This document shows, piece by piece, positions 8,046 to 15,313 of a stretch of 18,745 nt of DNA. Position numbers and translations under genes: made by a program. Below the pieces are notes generated by a model, which worked only from the letters and a program-made list of their open reading frames with translations, was not told where the DNA came from and ran no database searches. Source of the stretch: JANMEX01 sp031423755 (GTDB lineage: Bacteria; Pseudomonadota; Alphaproteobacteria; Rhizobiales; Rhizobiaceae); NCBI GenBank assembly GCA_031423755.1, contig JANPGC010000097.1, forward strand, positions 1 through 18,745. The letters are read 5' to 3'. The stretch's first letter is position 1. Each line of letters opens with the position of its first letter.

Positions 8046-10214
8046 ATGGCTGACCGCATTGCGCCGATGGATTTGACGCCAGATTTGATTCGATCGCTCG
8101 TGTTCGAGACATTTGGTCTGCGCCGGTTCACACAGGATTCGCCGATCAACGCCGACGTCTGGGTGCGCTTCCTGAATTTGGCGCGGTGGCGATTAAAGGC
8201 TCCGGGAGAACGGAGCGGGGCGATCGAGTCTTACCGGGTGCCGCTGATACTGACGCCGAAGCAAACCATGGATTCTGACGGCACGCCCGCAGGCCACGCC
8301 GGGCTGCTGGCGCGCAAAATACGCAAGGCCATAAATGGCGGAGAAACGCCAAATGAAGCGCAGCTTGAGGCCATGGCCTATTTCCGGGTTGCCGCGACCA
8401 GCCGCCATGTCGCCATCGACGCCACCTTTTACGACCTGCTCAGCTATCTGCTGCCCCTGTGCGACTGGTGGCGCAAACTGCCACCTGTTGATCTCAACAA
8501 TCAGAGAAAACTTCTGGAGCGCGAACTGAAAGACGGCACGCCGATCCCTCAAATCATTACCAAACTGCCGAACACTGAAGCCTATCGTTTTGCTGCCTTG
8601 GCAACGATTGTTTATGGCTTGCTGACCAAGACAATTGAAGATTTGGACATGGCCAGCATCATGAGGGTGATTGCGCCAACGCACTCGCCAAACGAAGACC
8701 TGAAGCTCGAGCAGGAGCTTTTCGGCACGATGGGGCGCAAGCCATCTCCAGCCGAGATCGAGAGTAACTTGCGCTTTTTCGCATGGCTTGACAGCACCTA
8801 TGCAGAGTTGGTCGGCCAGACCAATATGAACCGCAAAATCCCGGAAAGAGGCGACAGCAACGGCGGGAAAAATACATCGATCTGGAAAATACACCTTAAC
8901 CGCCCGGCAATCCGCCAGGCATCGTCTCCAAAGCCAACGCCCGGCAAGATCGCCGACCGGATAGACAACAGCTCGATTGTCACCATCAAGGCCGATGCCG
9001 CGCGACGGCTGTTCAACATTGGCACGGCCAACCTTTGCTGGGCAGTTATCGACACCGGCATTGATGCCACTCATCCTGCGTTTCATGACCCGGATGATCC
9101 GCAAAAGACCCGCGTTGTTGCGACGCTCGACTTCACGATGCTGCAGGAGATTCTTTCGGCGCACGAAGGTGTGCTGAAGGAAATATCGAAGAAGATCGAG
9201 CTTGAAACTGGTGACCCTGAAAAGGCCCTGCGCAAGATCAAGCAGCTTTCAAATGACTTGAAGACCCTTCGGCAGCATGTGACGAGGGGTTATCAAATCG
9301 ACTGGGGTCTGGTCGAACGAATTATCACAATTGATCCCAAAGATGCTTCCCCGCCATCTGACCAGCACGGTACGCACGTCGCGGGTATCATTGGCGGCAA
9401 CATTCCTGCACCAGGCGCAATATCGGTTGCCGCCAGAAAGCATGGCAAACTGAAGGAAGCCGCAGAGAGATTTGGACCGTTCGAAGGCGTCTGTCCGGAT
9501 ATCCGCTTTTATGACTTGCGCGTTCTGGGCGATGCGGCGTCCGAACCGGGCAAAGCCGACCCGGTCAAAAGCGACGAGTTCGTCATCCTTGCCGCTCTTG
9601 ATTACATCGCCTGGAAAAACAGTGATCCGATCAGGCCCGTCATTCACGGTGTGAATGTCTCACTTGCCATTCCGTTCGCAGTCGGTGCGCATGCTTGCGG
9701 CCATACGCCGGTTTGCGACGCTTGCGACCGGCTGGTCTGGAACGGCACCGTTGTTGTGGCCGCCGCCGGCAATTCCGGGTTTGACGAAAGCGACTTCCTT
9801 TCCAACCTTGGCATTGGCTATCGGGGCATTTCGATCACGGACCCGGGTAATGCCAACGAAGTGATCACAGTCGGATCAACCCATTTCAGCGAACCGCACA
9901 CTTATGGCGTCAGCTATTTTTCGGGCCGCGGACCGACCGGCGACGGGCGGATGAAGCCGGATATCGTGGCGCCCGGCCACAAGATTTTTTCAACGGTGCC
10001 TGGCGACGAGATGGCGGTTCTGGACGGCACATCCATGGCCGCTCCTCATATCTCGGGCGTGTGCGCGCTTATCATGGGACGTCATACCGAACTGATGGGC
10101 GAACCCGAGCGCATCAAGAAAATCCTGATGAACACGGCCACAGACCTTGGCCGCGAGCGGCATTTTCAGGGTGCCGGGCTCGTCGATGCGTTGCGGGCGC
10201 TGCAATCAGTCTGA
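8046..10214 (+). CDS. Subtilisin-like serine protease (S8 family) with long N-terminal region
   Basis: A 722-residue protein with a complete S8 catalytic set: Asp336 (VIDTGID), His441 (QHGTHVAG), the oxyanion Asn576 (AAGNSG) and the nucleophile Ser663 (GTSMAAPH). The first ~310 residues match no domain I recognise and look mainly helical. The Asp-to-His distance is about 105 residues, against about 32 in classical subtilisin, because of a charged helical insert (roughly residues 355-430). A Cys/His group (Cys551, His553, Cys557, Cys560) lies shortly before the oxyanion Asn; related S8 proteins carry part of this pattern. No signal peptide or propeptide is obvious, so it may work inside the cell as a regulated protease. 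The next gene follows after 17 bases. Substrate unknown; processing of a cassette protein is a possibility. Confidence 0.93.
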   Translation: MADRIAPMDLTPDLIRSLVFETFGLRRFTQDSPINADVWVRFLNLARWRLKAPGERSGAIESYRVPLILTPKQTMDSDGTPAGHAGLLARKIRKAINGGETPNEAQLEAMAYFRVAATSRHVAIDATFYDLLSYLLPLCDWWRKLPPVDLNNQRKLLERELKDGTPIPQIITKLPNTEAYRFAALATIVYGLLTKTIEDLDMASIMRVIAPTHSPNEDLKLEQELFGTMGRKPSPAEIESNLRFFAWLDSTYAELVGQTNMNRKIPERGDSNGGKNTSIWKIHLNRPAIRQASSPKPTPGKIADRIDNSSIVTIKADAARRLFNIGTANLCWAVIDTGIDATHPAFHDPDDPQKTRVVATLDFTMLQEILSAHEGVLKEISKKIELETGDPEKALRKIKQLSNDLKTLRQHVTRGYQIDWGLVERIITIDPKDASPPSDQHGTHVAGIIGGNIPAPGAISVAARKHGKLKEAAERFGPFEGVCPDIRFYDLRVLGDAASEPGKADPVKSDEFVILAALDYIAWKNSDPIRPVIHGVNVSLAIPFAVGAHACGHTPVCDACDRLVWNGTVVVAAAGNSGFDESDFLSNLGIGYRGISITDPGNANEVITVGSTHFSEPHTYGVSYFSGRGPTGDGRMKPDIVAPGHKIFSTVPGDEMAVLDGTSMAAPHISGVCALIMGRHTELMGEPERIKKILMNTATDLGRERHFQGAGLVDALRALQSV

Positions 10215-10219
10215 AAGTG

Positions 10220-10225
10220 AAGGAG
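10220..10225 (+). promoter_or_regulatory. Ribosome binding site that selects the ATG at 10232
   Basis: AAGGAG ends 6 bases before the ATG at 10232. The reading frame is open back to 10061, but the upstream part overlaps the end of the protease gene and does not resemble the hydrolase family, so 10232 is the start. Confidence 0.7.
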
Positions 10226-10231
10226 TCGGCG

Positions 10232-11509
10232 ATGCCGGACGATGCCAAAGGCAAGATCATATTTGAGGCAATGGACGCAGGCCACGGTGACGCCATTCTG
10301 GTGCGCTATCCGGGCACAACGGACTACGAGAAGATCATCTGGATTGACGGTGGCCCAGCCAGCACGGGGAGCCACTACAAGGCCGCGTTCAATCCGTTTA
10401 ATGCGTCAATTCTTCCAAGGCTTCTGCAAATAAAGGCGGAAATTGACGCGCGCGGGACTGACAAAGATGCAAACGCCGGAAAAGAGGAATTGCCGCTCGA
10501 ATTGGCCGTCTGCACTCATGTGCATGATGACCATATTGTGGGCGTACTCCAGTTCTTCAAGGAAAAGAGCCGAAAGCCAATCAAGACTGCTGATGTAAAG
10601 AAGTTCGAAATTCGCCAGCTATGGCACAATTCCTTTTCCAAGACGCTTGTCGGCGCCGACATCCTTCAAGCGACTGCCAAAGGGGTTCAGCCGGTATCTG
10701 TCGGCCAAGGCGACATGCTGACAAAACTGGCTGCGGTATTCAATACGGAGTTGAATCCGGAGGCGGCTGGCTCGCTCGTCGCTCAGGGCCAGGTTTTCGA
10801 GTTTCCGCCCGTGACTGTCACGGTTCTGAACCCCGGTGCGGACGATCTGGCGAAGCTGAAGAAAACTTGGGACGAGAGCGGCAAGGAGGAGGCTGCCGGA
10901 GGCATCCAGCCCGAGGCGCTGGGCGACGGGACTGTCCTGTTCAACAATGACAATGACGAGTTCAATCTTTCCTCTATCACCATGCTGATGGAAGGGTTTG
11001 GCCGCAGGCTCCTTCTGACCGGTGACCAGCTCAGCGAGAACATCGTCGATGCGCTGGAGGGACTGAAGGACAAGAAAGGCAAGCCACTCAAGGAAAAGGG
11101 CAAGCCCGTCCACTTCGACCTGATCAAGGTGCCGCATCATGGCTCGAAGGCGAATGTGCAGAAACGGTTTGTTGATGAGGTTACTGCCGACATCTACGTT
11201 TTCTCGGCCAACGGCAACGATCAGAACCCTGATCCCGAAGTGCTGGAGCTGTTCATTGCTGCGGCAAAGGACCGCAAATTCATCATGGGGTTCACAAACG
11301 GTGATTTCAAATACAAACCCCGAAAGGGCAAATTTCCTGCGTTCACGGATGGAACGATCGTCAAGACGCTGAAAGACGCAATCAAACACCTGCAAACCGA
11401 TAGCAAGGATTTCCGCGACAACGTGACCATCGAGGTTCGCGGCGGCGAAAACCAGCGGGCGATGCCAAACCAGCATGCCCTGATTTACGAACTGCCTGCC
11501 AAACCCTGA
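10232..11509 (+). CDS. ComEC-like metallo-beta-lactamase-fold hydrolase
   Basis: A 425-residue protein with the metallo-beta-lactamase fold in the form seen in the C-terminal domain of ComEC. Visible landmarks are the early MDAGHGDAILVRYP strand-loop (Asp15), WIDGG (Asp39), the metal-binding HVHDDH (His96, His98, Asp100, His101), a later LTGD (Asp265) and PHHGS (301-305). These motifs in this order are typical of metal-dependent nucleases or phosphodiesterases, but the substrate is not shown by the sequence. No membrane helices or signal peptide are seen, so unlike ComEC it is a free soluble protein. An insert of mixed charge lies between the HxHxDH motif and Asp265. It sits 17 bases after the protease stop, and its own stop overlaps the ribosome site of the patatin gene, which points to coupled expression. 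Confidence 0.88.
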   Translation: MPDDAKGKIIFEAMDAGHGDAILVRYPGTTDYEKIIWIDGGPASTGSHYKAAFNPFNASILPRLLQIKAEIDARGTDKDANAGKEELPLELAVCTHVHDDHIVGVLQFFKEKSRKPIKTADVKKFEIRQLWHNSFSKTLVGADILQATAKGVQPVSVGQGDMLTKLAAVFNTELNPEAAGSLVAQGQVFEFPPVTVTVLNPGADDLAKLKKTWDESGKEEAAGGIQPEALGDGTVLFNNDNDEFNLSSITMLMEGFGRRLLLTGDQLSENIVDALEGLKDKKGKPLKEKGKPVHFDLIKVPHHGSKANVQKRFVDEVTADIYVFSANGNDQNPDPEVLELFIAAAKDRKFIMGFTNGDFKYKPRKGKFPAFTDGTIVKTLKDAIKHLQTDSKDFRDNVTIEVRGGENQRAMPNQHALIYELPAKP

Positions 11510-11515
11510 AGGAGG
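11509..11515 (+). promoter_or_regulatory. Strong Shine-Dalgarno site for the patatin gene
   Basis: AAGGAGG begins in the last base of the preceding TGA stop and ends 5 bases before the ATG at 11521. This is a near-perfect site and suggests re-initiation by ribosomes finishing the upstream hydrolase. Confidence 0.75.
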
Positions 11516-11520
11516 ATGCC

Positions 11521-12651
11521 ATGCCTGCCGTTCAACCAAAATTGTCAGCCATTGATGGCGAAAAGCTTGAGGATGGTTCGGGACTTTGCATTTCCGGCGG
11601 CGGGTACCGCGCGATGCTGTTTCATGCCGGGGCGATCTTCCGGATGAACGAACTTGGGCTGGTGTCCAAACTTGACAGGGTGTCGAGCGTTTCCGGCGGG
11701 TCAATGACGGCTGCGGCCCTCGCGGTCGCATGGAAGAGCCTGAAATTCAATCCGCAAGGTGTGGCCACCAATTTACGCGAGAAATTTCTCAATCCACTGC
11801 TGGCGCAGGCTGAGGATTCCATTGATGTGGGATCGATCCTGGGCGGGCTTCTTCCGTTTGTTTCTGCTGGAGAATTGGCGGCCCGGAGCTATGCGAAGAA
11901 CCTGACAAAGGGCGCAAACCTTGCCGACATTCCGCAGTCGCCGCGCTTTGTGTTCAATGCCACCAATTTGATGACTGGCGGCCTGATGCGATTCCGCGGT
12001 GATATGGTTGCCGAATGGCGCATCGGGCAAATCCGCAATCTCAAACTCAAGCTCGCCGACGTGGTCGCTTGTTCTGCAGCGTTCCCGCCGTTTCTTTCGC
12101 CGTTCGAGATTGACCTATCAGGCGGCGTACTTGAAACGGATGCAGGTGCCACCCTGTCGCGGCCGCCGTTCACCCAACGAGCCGCGCTCACGGATGGCGG
12201 AGTCTATGACAATATGGGAACCGAGGCGGTATGGAAGCGGTACCGCACGGTGTTTGTCAGCAATGCCGGCAAACCGTTTGGTCAGCAGGAGAAACCTTCG
12301 AACGACTGGCTGCAGCACTCGCTCCGCGTCATCGATATTCTAATGGATCAGTCAGAGAATCTGCGTGAGCGCATCCTCGGCGACGCCTATTCCACAGGCG
12401 CACGCACGGGCACGATGTGGGGGCTTACCACCGGGCTCAACAGGCCGGAAGACCGGCCAAAGATGCTCTCCAAGAAAGAGTATGAGGCCGCGCAGGCAAT
12501 TTCGACACGGCTGACCAGGCTGTCGAAGGCAGATCAGAATTTGATCATGAAGGCAGGCTACGCGCATGCCGCCAGCCGTATCCGCAAATATTACACGCCT
12601 GAAAAGGGCGGGCCTGACGACATTCCGGATGGAACGCCGCCGGTTGCCTGA
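11521..12651 (+). CDS. Patatin-like phospholipase
   Basis: A 376-residue patatin-fold acyl hydrolase. The oxyanion loop is SGGGYRAM at residues 25-32, the nucleophile is probably Ser58 in SVSGGS, and the second member of the Ser-Asp dyad is Asp225 in LTDGGVYDN. The nucleophile elbow has Ser instead of the usual first Gly, a variant common among bacterial patatin-like proteins. Enzymes of this family release fatty acids from membrane phospholipids; in many bacterial conflict systems they are the membrane-damaging effector, but some are housekeeping. No signal peptide is visible. The C-terminal ~130 residues after the Asp are helical and unassigned. Position between the metallo-hydrolase and the amidase, in the same direction, marks it as part of the cassette. 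Confidence 0.92.
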   Translation: MPAVQPKLSAIDGEKLEDGSGLCISGGGYRAMLFHAGAIFRMNELGLVSKLDRVSSVSGGSMTAAALAVAWKSLKFNPQGVATNLREKFLNPLLAQAEDSIDVGSILGGLLPFVSAGELAARSYAKNLTKGANLADIPQSPRFVFNATNLMTGGLMRFRGDMVAEWRIGQIRNLKLKLADVVACSAAFPPFLSPFEIDLSGGVLETDAGATLSRPPFTQRAALTDGGVYDNMGTEAVWKRYRTVFVSNAGKPFGQQEKPSNDWLQHSLRVIDILMDQSENLRERILGDAYSTGARTGTMWGLTTGLNRPEDRPKMLSKKEYEAAQAISTRLTRLSKADQNLIMKAGYAHAASRIRKYYTPEKGGPDDIPDGTPPVA

Positions 12652-12676
12652 GACAGCAATAGTGCCAAGATCGAAC

Positions 12677-12682
12677 AGGAGG
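12677..12682 (+). promoter_or_regulatory. Shine-Dalgarno site for the amidase gene
   Basis: AGGAGG ends 5 bases before the ATG at 12688, within the 36-base gap after the patatin gene. It supports this start and continued translation along one message. Confidence 0.65.
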
Positions 12683-12687
12683 CATCG

Positions 12688-13545
12688 ATGTCAATTACCA
12701 ACAATCTGATCGACGGGATTACCATGCAGCCGTTGGTGCATGTCGGCGCGAACCAGACGCCAAGTCTGCTCGTTATCCACTATTCGGTGACTGACACAGT
12801 GGCGCAGGCGGTGGCGGCGCTGAACGACAGAGTGCTGAGCTATCACATCCTGATTGCCAAGGACGGCAAGGCCTTTCAGACACGTCCGTTCACCAAGACT
12901 GCCGCCCATCCCGGTTTGAGCAACTGGAAAGAGCAAAGCGATGTCACGCTCAGCGCGTCAGTCAGCCGTGGCTCAGTCGGCATCTGCCTGATGAACAAGG
13001 GTTTTGCGCATGGCAGCTCACCGCATGCGGCGGGCAAGCTGATTTACAATCCTGATGATCCATCGATGCAGCAGTGGGAGACTTTCCCGAATGCGCAAGT
13101 GACAAAGTGCCGTGAGATTGCCGCAGACATTATCGCAACTTACCCTGTTACCGACGTGGTCGGGCATCATGACATTGCCATTATGGGCAAATTTGATCCC
13201 GGGCCGCTGTTTGATCTTGATGTGTTGAAGGCTTTGGTGACCCAACCGAAATCGCTCGGGTTCAAGACGAAAGTAAAAGCCAACGACACCCTGAACCTGC
13301 GGCGCGGGCCGGATGCGGGAGCGCCGCTGATCCGCGCACTTGCGGCGGGCTCGGAGGTCCACATCCGTTCAATCGTCTATGGGTCACGGGCGCAATGCAT
13401 CCAGCCCAGCCCGCCTTCAAAGGCCCGCTACCTCACCAAATGGGCATCTGTCGATGTTGACGGCAGCGACACACATGCCGGGTTTGTCAACATGAGCGGA
13501 CTGACATCGACGCCGTTGTCGGCTGGCTTGGCGGCGTTTCTGTAA
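12688..13545 (+). CDS. N-acetylmuramoyl-L-alanine amidase (amidase_2/PGRP type) with C-terminal SH3 domain
   Basis: A 285-residue two-domain protein. Residues about 20-185 form an amidase_2 domain, the AmpD/PGRP type that cleaves the bond between N-acetylmuramic acid and L-alanine in peptidoglycan. Likely zinc ligands are His31 (VIHYS), His160 (VGHHDI) and Asp170 (KFDPGP), with Lys168 in the place of the AmpD lysine. Residues about 195-270 resemble a bacterial SH3 domain (NLRRGPDAG, then a G-x-V-x-I strand), which often binds cell-wall peptide. No signal peptide or lipobox is visible, so the enzyme is either cytoplasmic, acting on recycled muropeptides like AmpD, or released by a non-Sec route or lysis. 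The SH3 domain makes a role at the wall more likely. A matching SH3 domain begins the next gene. Confidence 0.9.
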   Translation: MSITNNLIDGITMQPLVHVGANQTPSLLVIHYSVTDTVAQAVAALNDRVLSYHILIAKDGKAFQTRPFTKTAAHPGLSNWKEQSDVTLSASVSRGSVGICLMNKGFAHGSSPHAAGKLIYNPDDPSMQQWETFPNAQVTKCREIAADIIATYPVTDVVGHHDIAIMGKFDPGPLFDLDVLKALVTQPKSLGFKTKVKANDTLNLRRGPDAGAPLIRALAAGSEVHIRSIVYGSRAQCIQPSPPSKARYLTKWASVDVDGSDTHAGFVNMSGLTSTPLSAGLAAFL

Positions 13546-13601
13546 AGCTGACTGCTTCAAGGCCGATATTTCCAGGTTGCACTTCAAAACAGGAGAGGAT
13601 C

Positions 13602-14387
13602 ATGACGAGATTTATAGTGACCAACGTCTACACGGGCGCCAATCTCCGCGCCTCCGCATCGCAAAGCGGCGCACTGCTCCGAAATCTGCCGTTTGGAACA
13701 AACGTCGATCTTGTTCAAGACACTGGAACCAACTGGAAAGAGGTCCGCGTTGTGCAGGCCGGACCGGCAGTGACCGGCTTCGTGTCCGACGTCAATCTGA
13801 CTGTTGCCAAGACAGACGCGATTTCGAGGCTGATTTCAGCGGCTGCATTTTATTGGGAGCTGTTTGATCGCGGGGCGGGCACTGAGGATGTCGAGCCCTT
13901 CAAGGCTCACGTTCTGAAAATGTGGGCCGACCTTGGAATGGGCAGCCCTCCGGGCGACAACACCAGCCATCCGGACTGGCCGTGGTCGGCGGCCGGCATG
14001 TGCGCGTTTATCCGCAAGGCAGGAGGCTACACGGGCTTCAAGCCATCGACAAAACACGCGCGCTACATCAATGACAGCATCGTCAAAATGAAGGCCAACA
14101 AGCCTGCGCCATTTTGGGGCTTCAGGATCAACGAGAAGAAGCCTGAAGTCGGTGATCTGATCGCGCAATGGCGCGTCACAAGAATCGACTATGATTTTGC
14201 CGCCACCCACGCGGACTTCTCATCGCACACCGACGTCGTCTGCCAAGTGCTTGGCGACAGCGTGCGCGCCATCGGGGCAAATGTCCCGACGGATACGGTC
14301 GGTGTGAAGGTCTACAGGTTGGATGCGAATGGTTTCCTGAAGGGCCAACGCAACGAAATAGCTATCATGAAAAACATGGCCGAATGA
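13602..14387 (+). CDS. SH3 domain / DUF2272 domain protein
   Basis: A 261-residue protein with an N-terminal bacterial SH3 domain (about residues 3-67; ANLRASAS, then VDLVQDTG.NW) followed by a DUF2272 domain (about 72-255). The DUF2272 signature is WPWSAAGMCAFIRKAG at 126-141, PEVGDL at 181-186 and SHTDVV at 208-213. DUF2272 is related in layout to NlpC/P60 and CHAP-type cell-wall peptidases, but Ser129 stands where those enzymes keep the catalytic Cys (a Cys is present at 133). Activity is therefore unproven. No signal peptide is seen. AGGAGAGG at 13591-13598 precedes the ATG closely. This is the last gene of the cassette; 14 bases downstream starts a strong inverted repeat. A role in binding or cutting peptidoglycan is the natural inference. 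Confidence 0.82.
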   Translation: MTRFIVTNVYTGANLRASASQSGALLRNLPFGTNVDLVQDTGTNWKEVRVVQAGPAVTGFVSDVNLTVAKTDAISRLISAAAFYWELFDRGAGTEDVEPFKAHVLKMWADLGMGSPPGDNTSHPDWPWSAAGMCAFIRKAGGYTGFKPSTKHARYINDSIVKMKANKPAPFWGFRINEKKPEVGDLIAQWRVTRIDYDFAATHADFSSHTDVVCQVLGDSVRAIGANVPTDTVGVKVYRLDANGFLKGQRNEIAIMKNMAE

Positions 14388-14401
14388 TACAAGGCCGGCG
14401 G

Positions 14402-14432
14402 GCCGCTGGCAAAGATCATCACTGCCAGCGGC
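14402..14432. terminator. Perfect 10-bp stem-loop between convergent genes
   Basis: The bases GCCGCTGGCA (14402-14411) and TGCCAGCGGC (14423-14432) form a perfect 10-bp stem with an 11-base loop. It is the main feature of the 51-base gap between the stop of the SH3-DUF2272 gene and the stop of the convergent minus-strand gene. No strong T-run follows on either strand, so it may be a modest bidirectional terminator or an RNA-stability hairpin. Confidence 0.65.
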
Positions 14433-14438
14433 ATTGCG

Positions 14439-15245
14439 TTAAAGTCCGTGCGCCGCAAAATTCCATTCACCCGAGTTCACCCAGCCTTTGCCAAGAGCGA
14501 TCGTGCCTTTGCGGTTGAGCACCACATGACGCCATTGCGCGCTGGCCGTTTGCGCGCGCAGAAAGCTCATACAGAGCAATTCAAGTTTCTCGCCGTTCGC
14601 ATTGTCGCGCCACAAGGCGCCGTTCTTTCGGGCGTCCTTTGCATGGCCGCTGTTGCCGGGGCGGGATTCGAGAAAATCGCAAATCAGGTCATCGACCTTG
14701 TCAGGTATATTGTCTTCGATGAACTTGGCGGTCTTCTTGGGCGTCAGTCCTTCCAGCCCGCCATTTTGTGTGCGCAGGTCAAAGAACCAGCAAAACAGCC
14801 GCTTGGTGGCCGCAGTTCCGTCACGCTCCTTCGCCCAGGCGTTTGCAGCATCAAATGCACCGTCGGCCAACAGCCCGATCTTCCGCCTTTGTTCAACAAT
14901 CATGCTTGCCGAGCCCATCAGCGCGCGAAGTTCGGCCTTCGGTTTGGCCCGCAGCTTTGTTCCGTTCTGCCAGCTGCGGACAATCGCCAGGCCGCTGGCG
15001 GTGGTTCCGTTGCAGGCGTTCCACATCTCGTTGCCAAATGCGGGCATGCTGGCCAGCACAACAGTCTTGCCGACTGTCTTGACCATCGGCTGCAATGACT
15101 TCATGCCGATGTTCCACTGCAATGCGCCGCAGGAGATTCCCATGCCATCAAAATCGCCGCTTACACCGCGATAGGGGTCACCTGCAACTTCAAACCCCGG
15201 TGTGATCGCAACCGCCGAGTTGAACCAGTCTTCTGGTGTATCCAT
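14439..15245 (-). CDS. Lysozyme/chitosanase-like hydrolase, putative
   Basis: A 268-residue protein if started at the ATG at 15245, which has GGAG 7 bases upstream. The frame is open to a GTG at 15317 that overlaps the stop of the preceding gene as GTGA; using it would add 24 residues. The N-terminal region has a Glu (FEV, Glu19), then Tyr25 and the cluster SGDFDGMGISCGALQWN (30-45). This Glu ... Asp-x-Asp-Gly-x-Gly ... Gly-Ala-Leu-Gln-Trp layout resembles the active-site region of lysozyme-superfamily peptidoglycan hydrolases and GH46-like chitosanases. The rest is helical, with a possible second domain from about residue 150. No signal peptide is seen. The function is a motif-based inference; an immunity or accessory role for the upstream nuclease protein is less likely but not excluded. 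Confidence 0.65.
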   Translation of the reverse strand: MDTPEDWFNSAVAITPGFEVAGDPYRGVSGDFDGMGISCGALQWNIGMKSLQPMVKTVGKTVVLASMPAFGNEMWNACNGTTASGLAIVRSWQNGTKLRAKPKAELRALMGSASMIVEQRRKIGLLADGAFDAANAWAKERDGTAATKRLFCWFFDLRTQNGGLEGLTPKKTAKFIEDNIPDKVDDLICDFLESRPGNSGHAKDARKNGALWRDNANGEKLELLCMSFLRAQTASAQWRHVVLNRKGTIALGKGWVNSGEWNFAAHGL

Positions 15246-15313
15246 GAGTCCGCTCCATTTGTTGGTGGTGGTGAAAGTTGATTTCGTCTTCTTCGCTTGC
15301 CGGACAGCCGTTC

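Noticed and set aside
8193..9164. 323-codon open frame on the minus strand
   Set aside because: It is antisense to the N-terminal half of the subtilisin gene and crosses the codons for the catalytic Asp. No ribosome site or motif supports it.
10061..10231. Upstream extension of the MBL gene giving 482 residues
   Set aside because: The extra 57 codons overlap the protease gene, have no similarity to the fold, and the ATG at 10232 has an AAGGAG site at ideal spacing.
10619..11731. 370-codon open frame on the minus strand
   Set aside because: It overlaps both the MBL enzyme and the start of the patatin gene, which have intact catalytic motifs. No family resemblance was seen.
14439..15098. Plus-strand open frames opposite the lysozyme-like gene
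   Set aside because: Their translations are low-complexity shadows of the minus-strand gene and have no recognisable domain.
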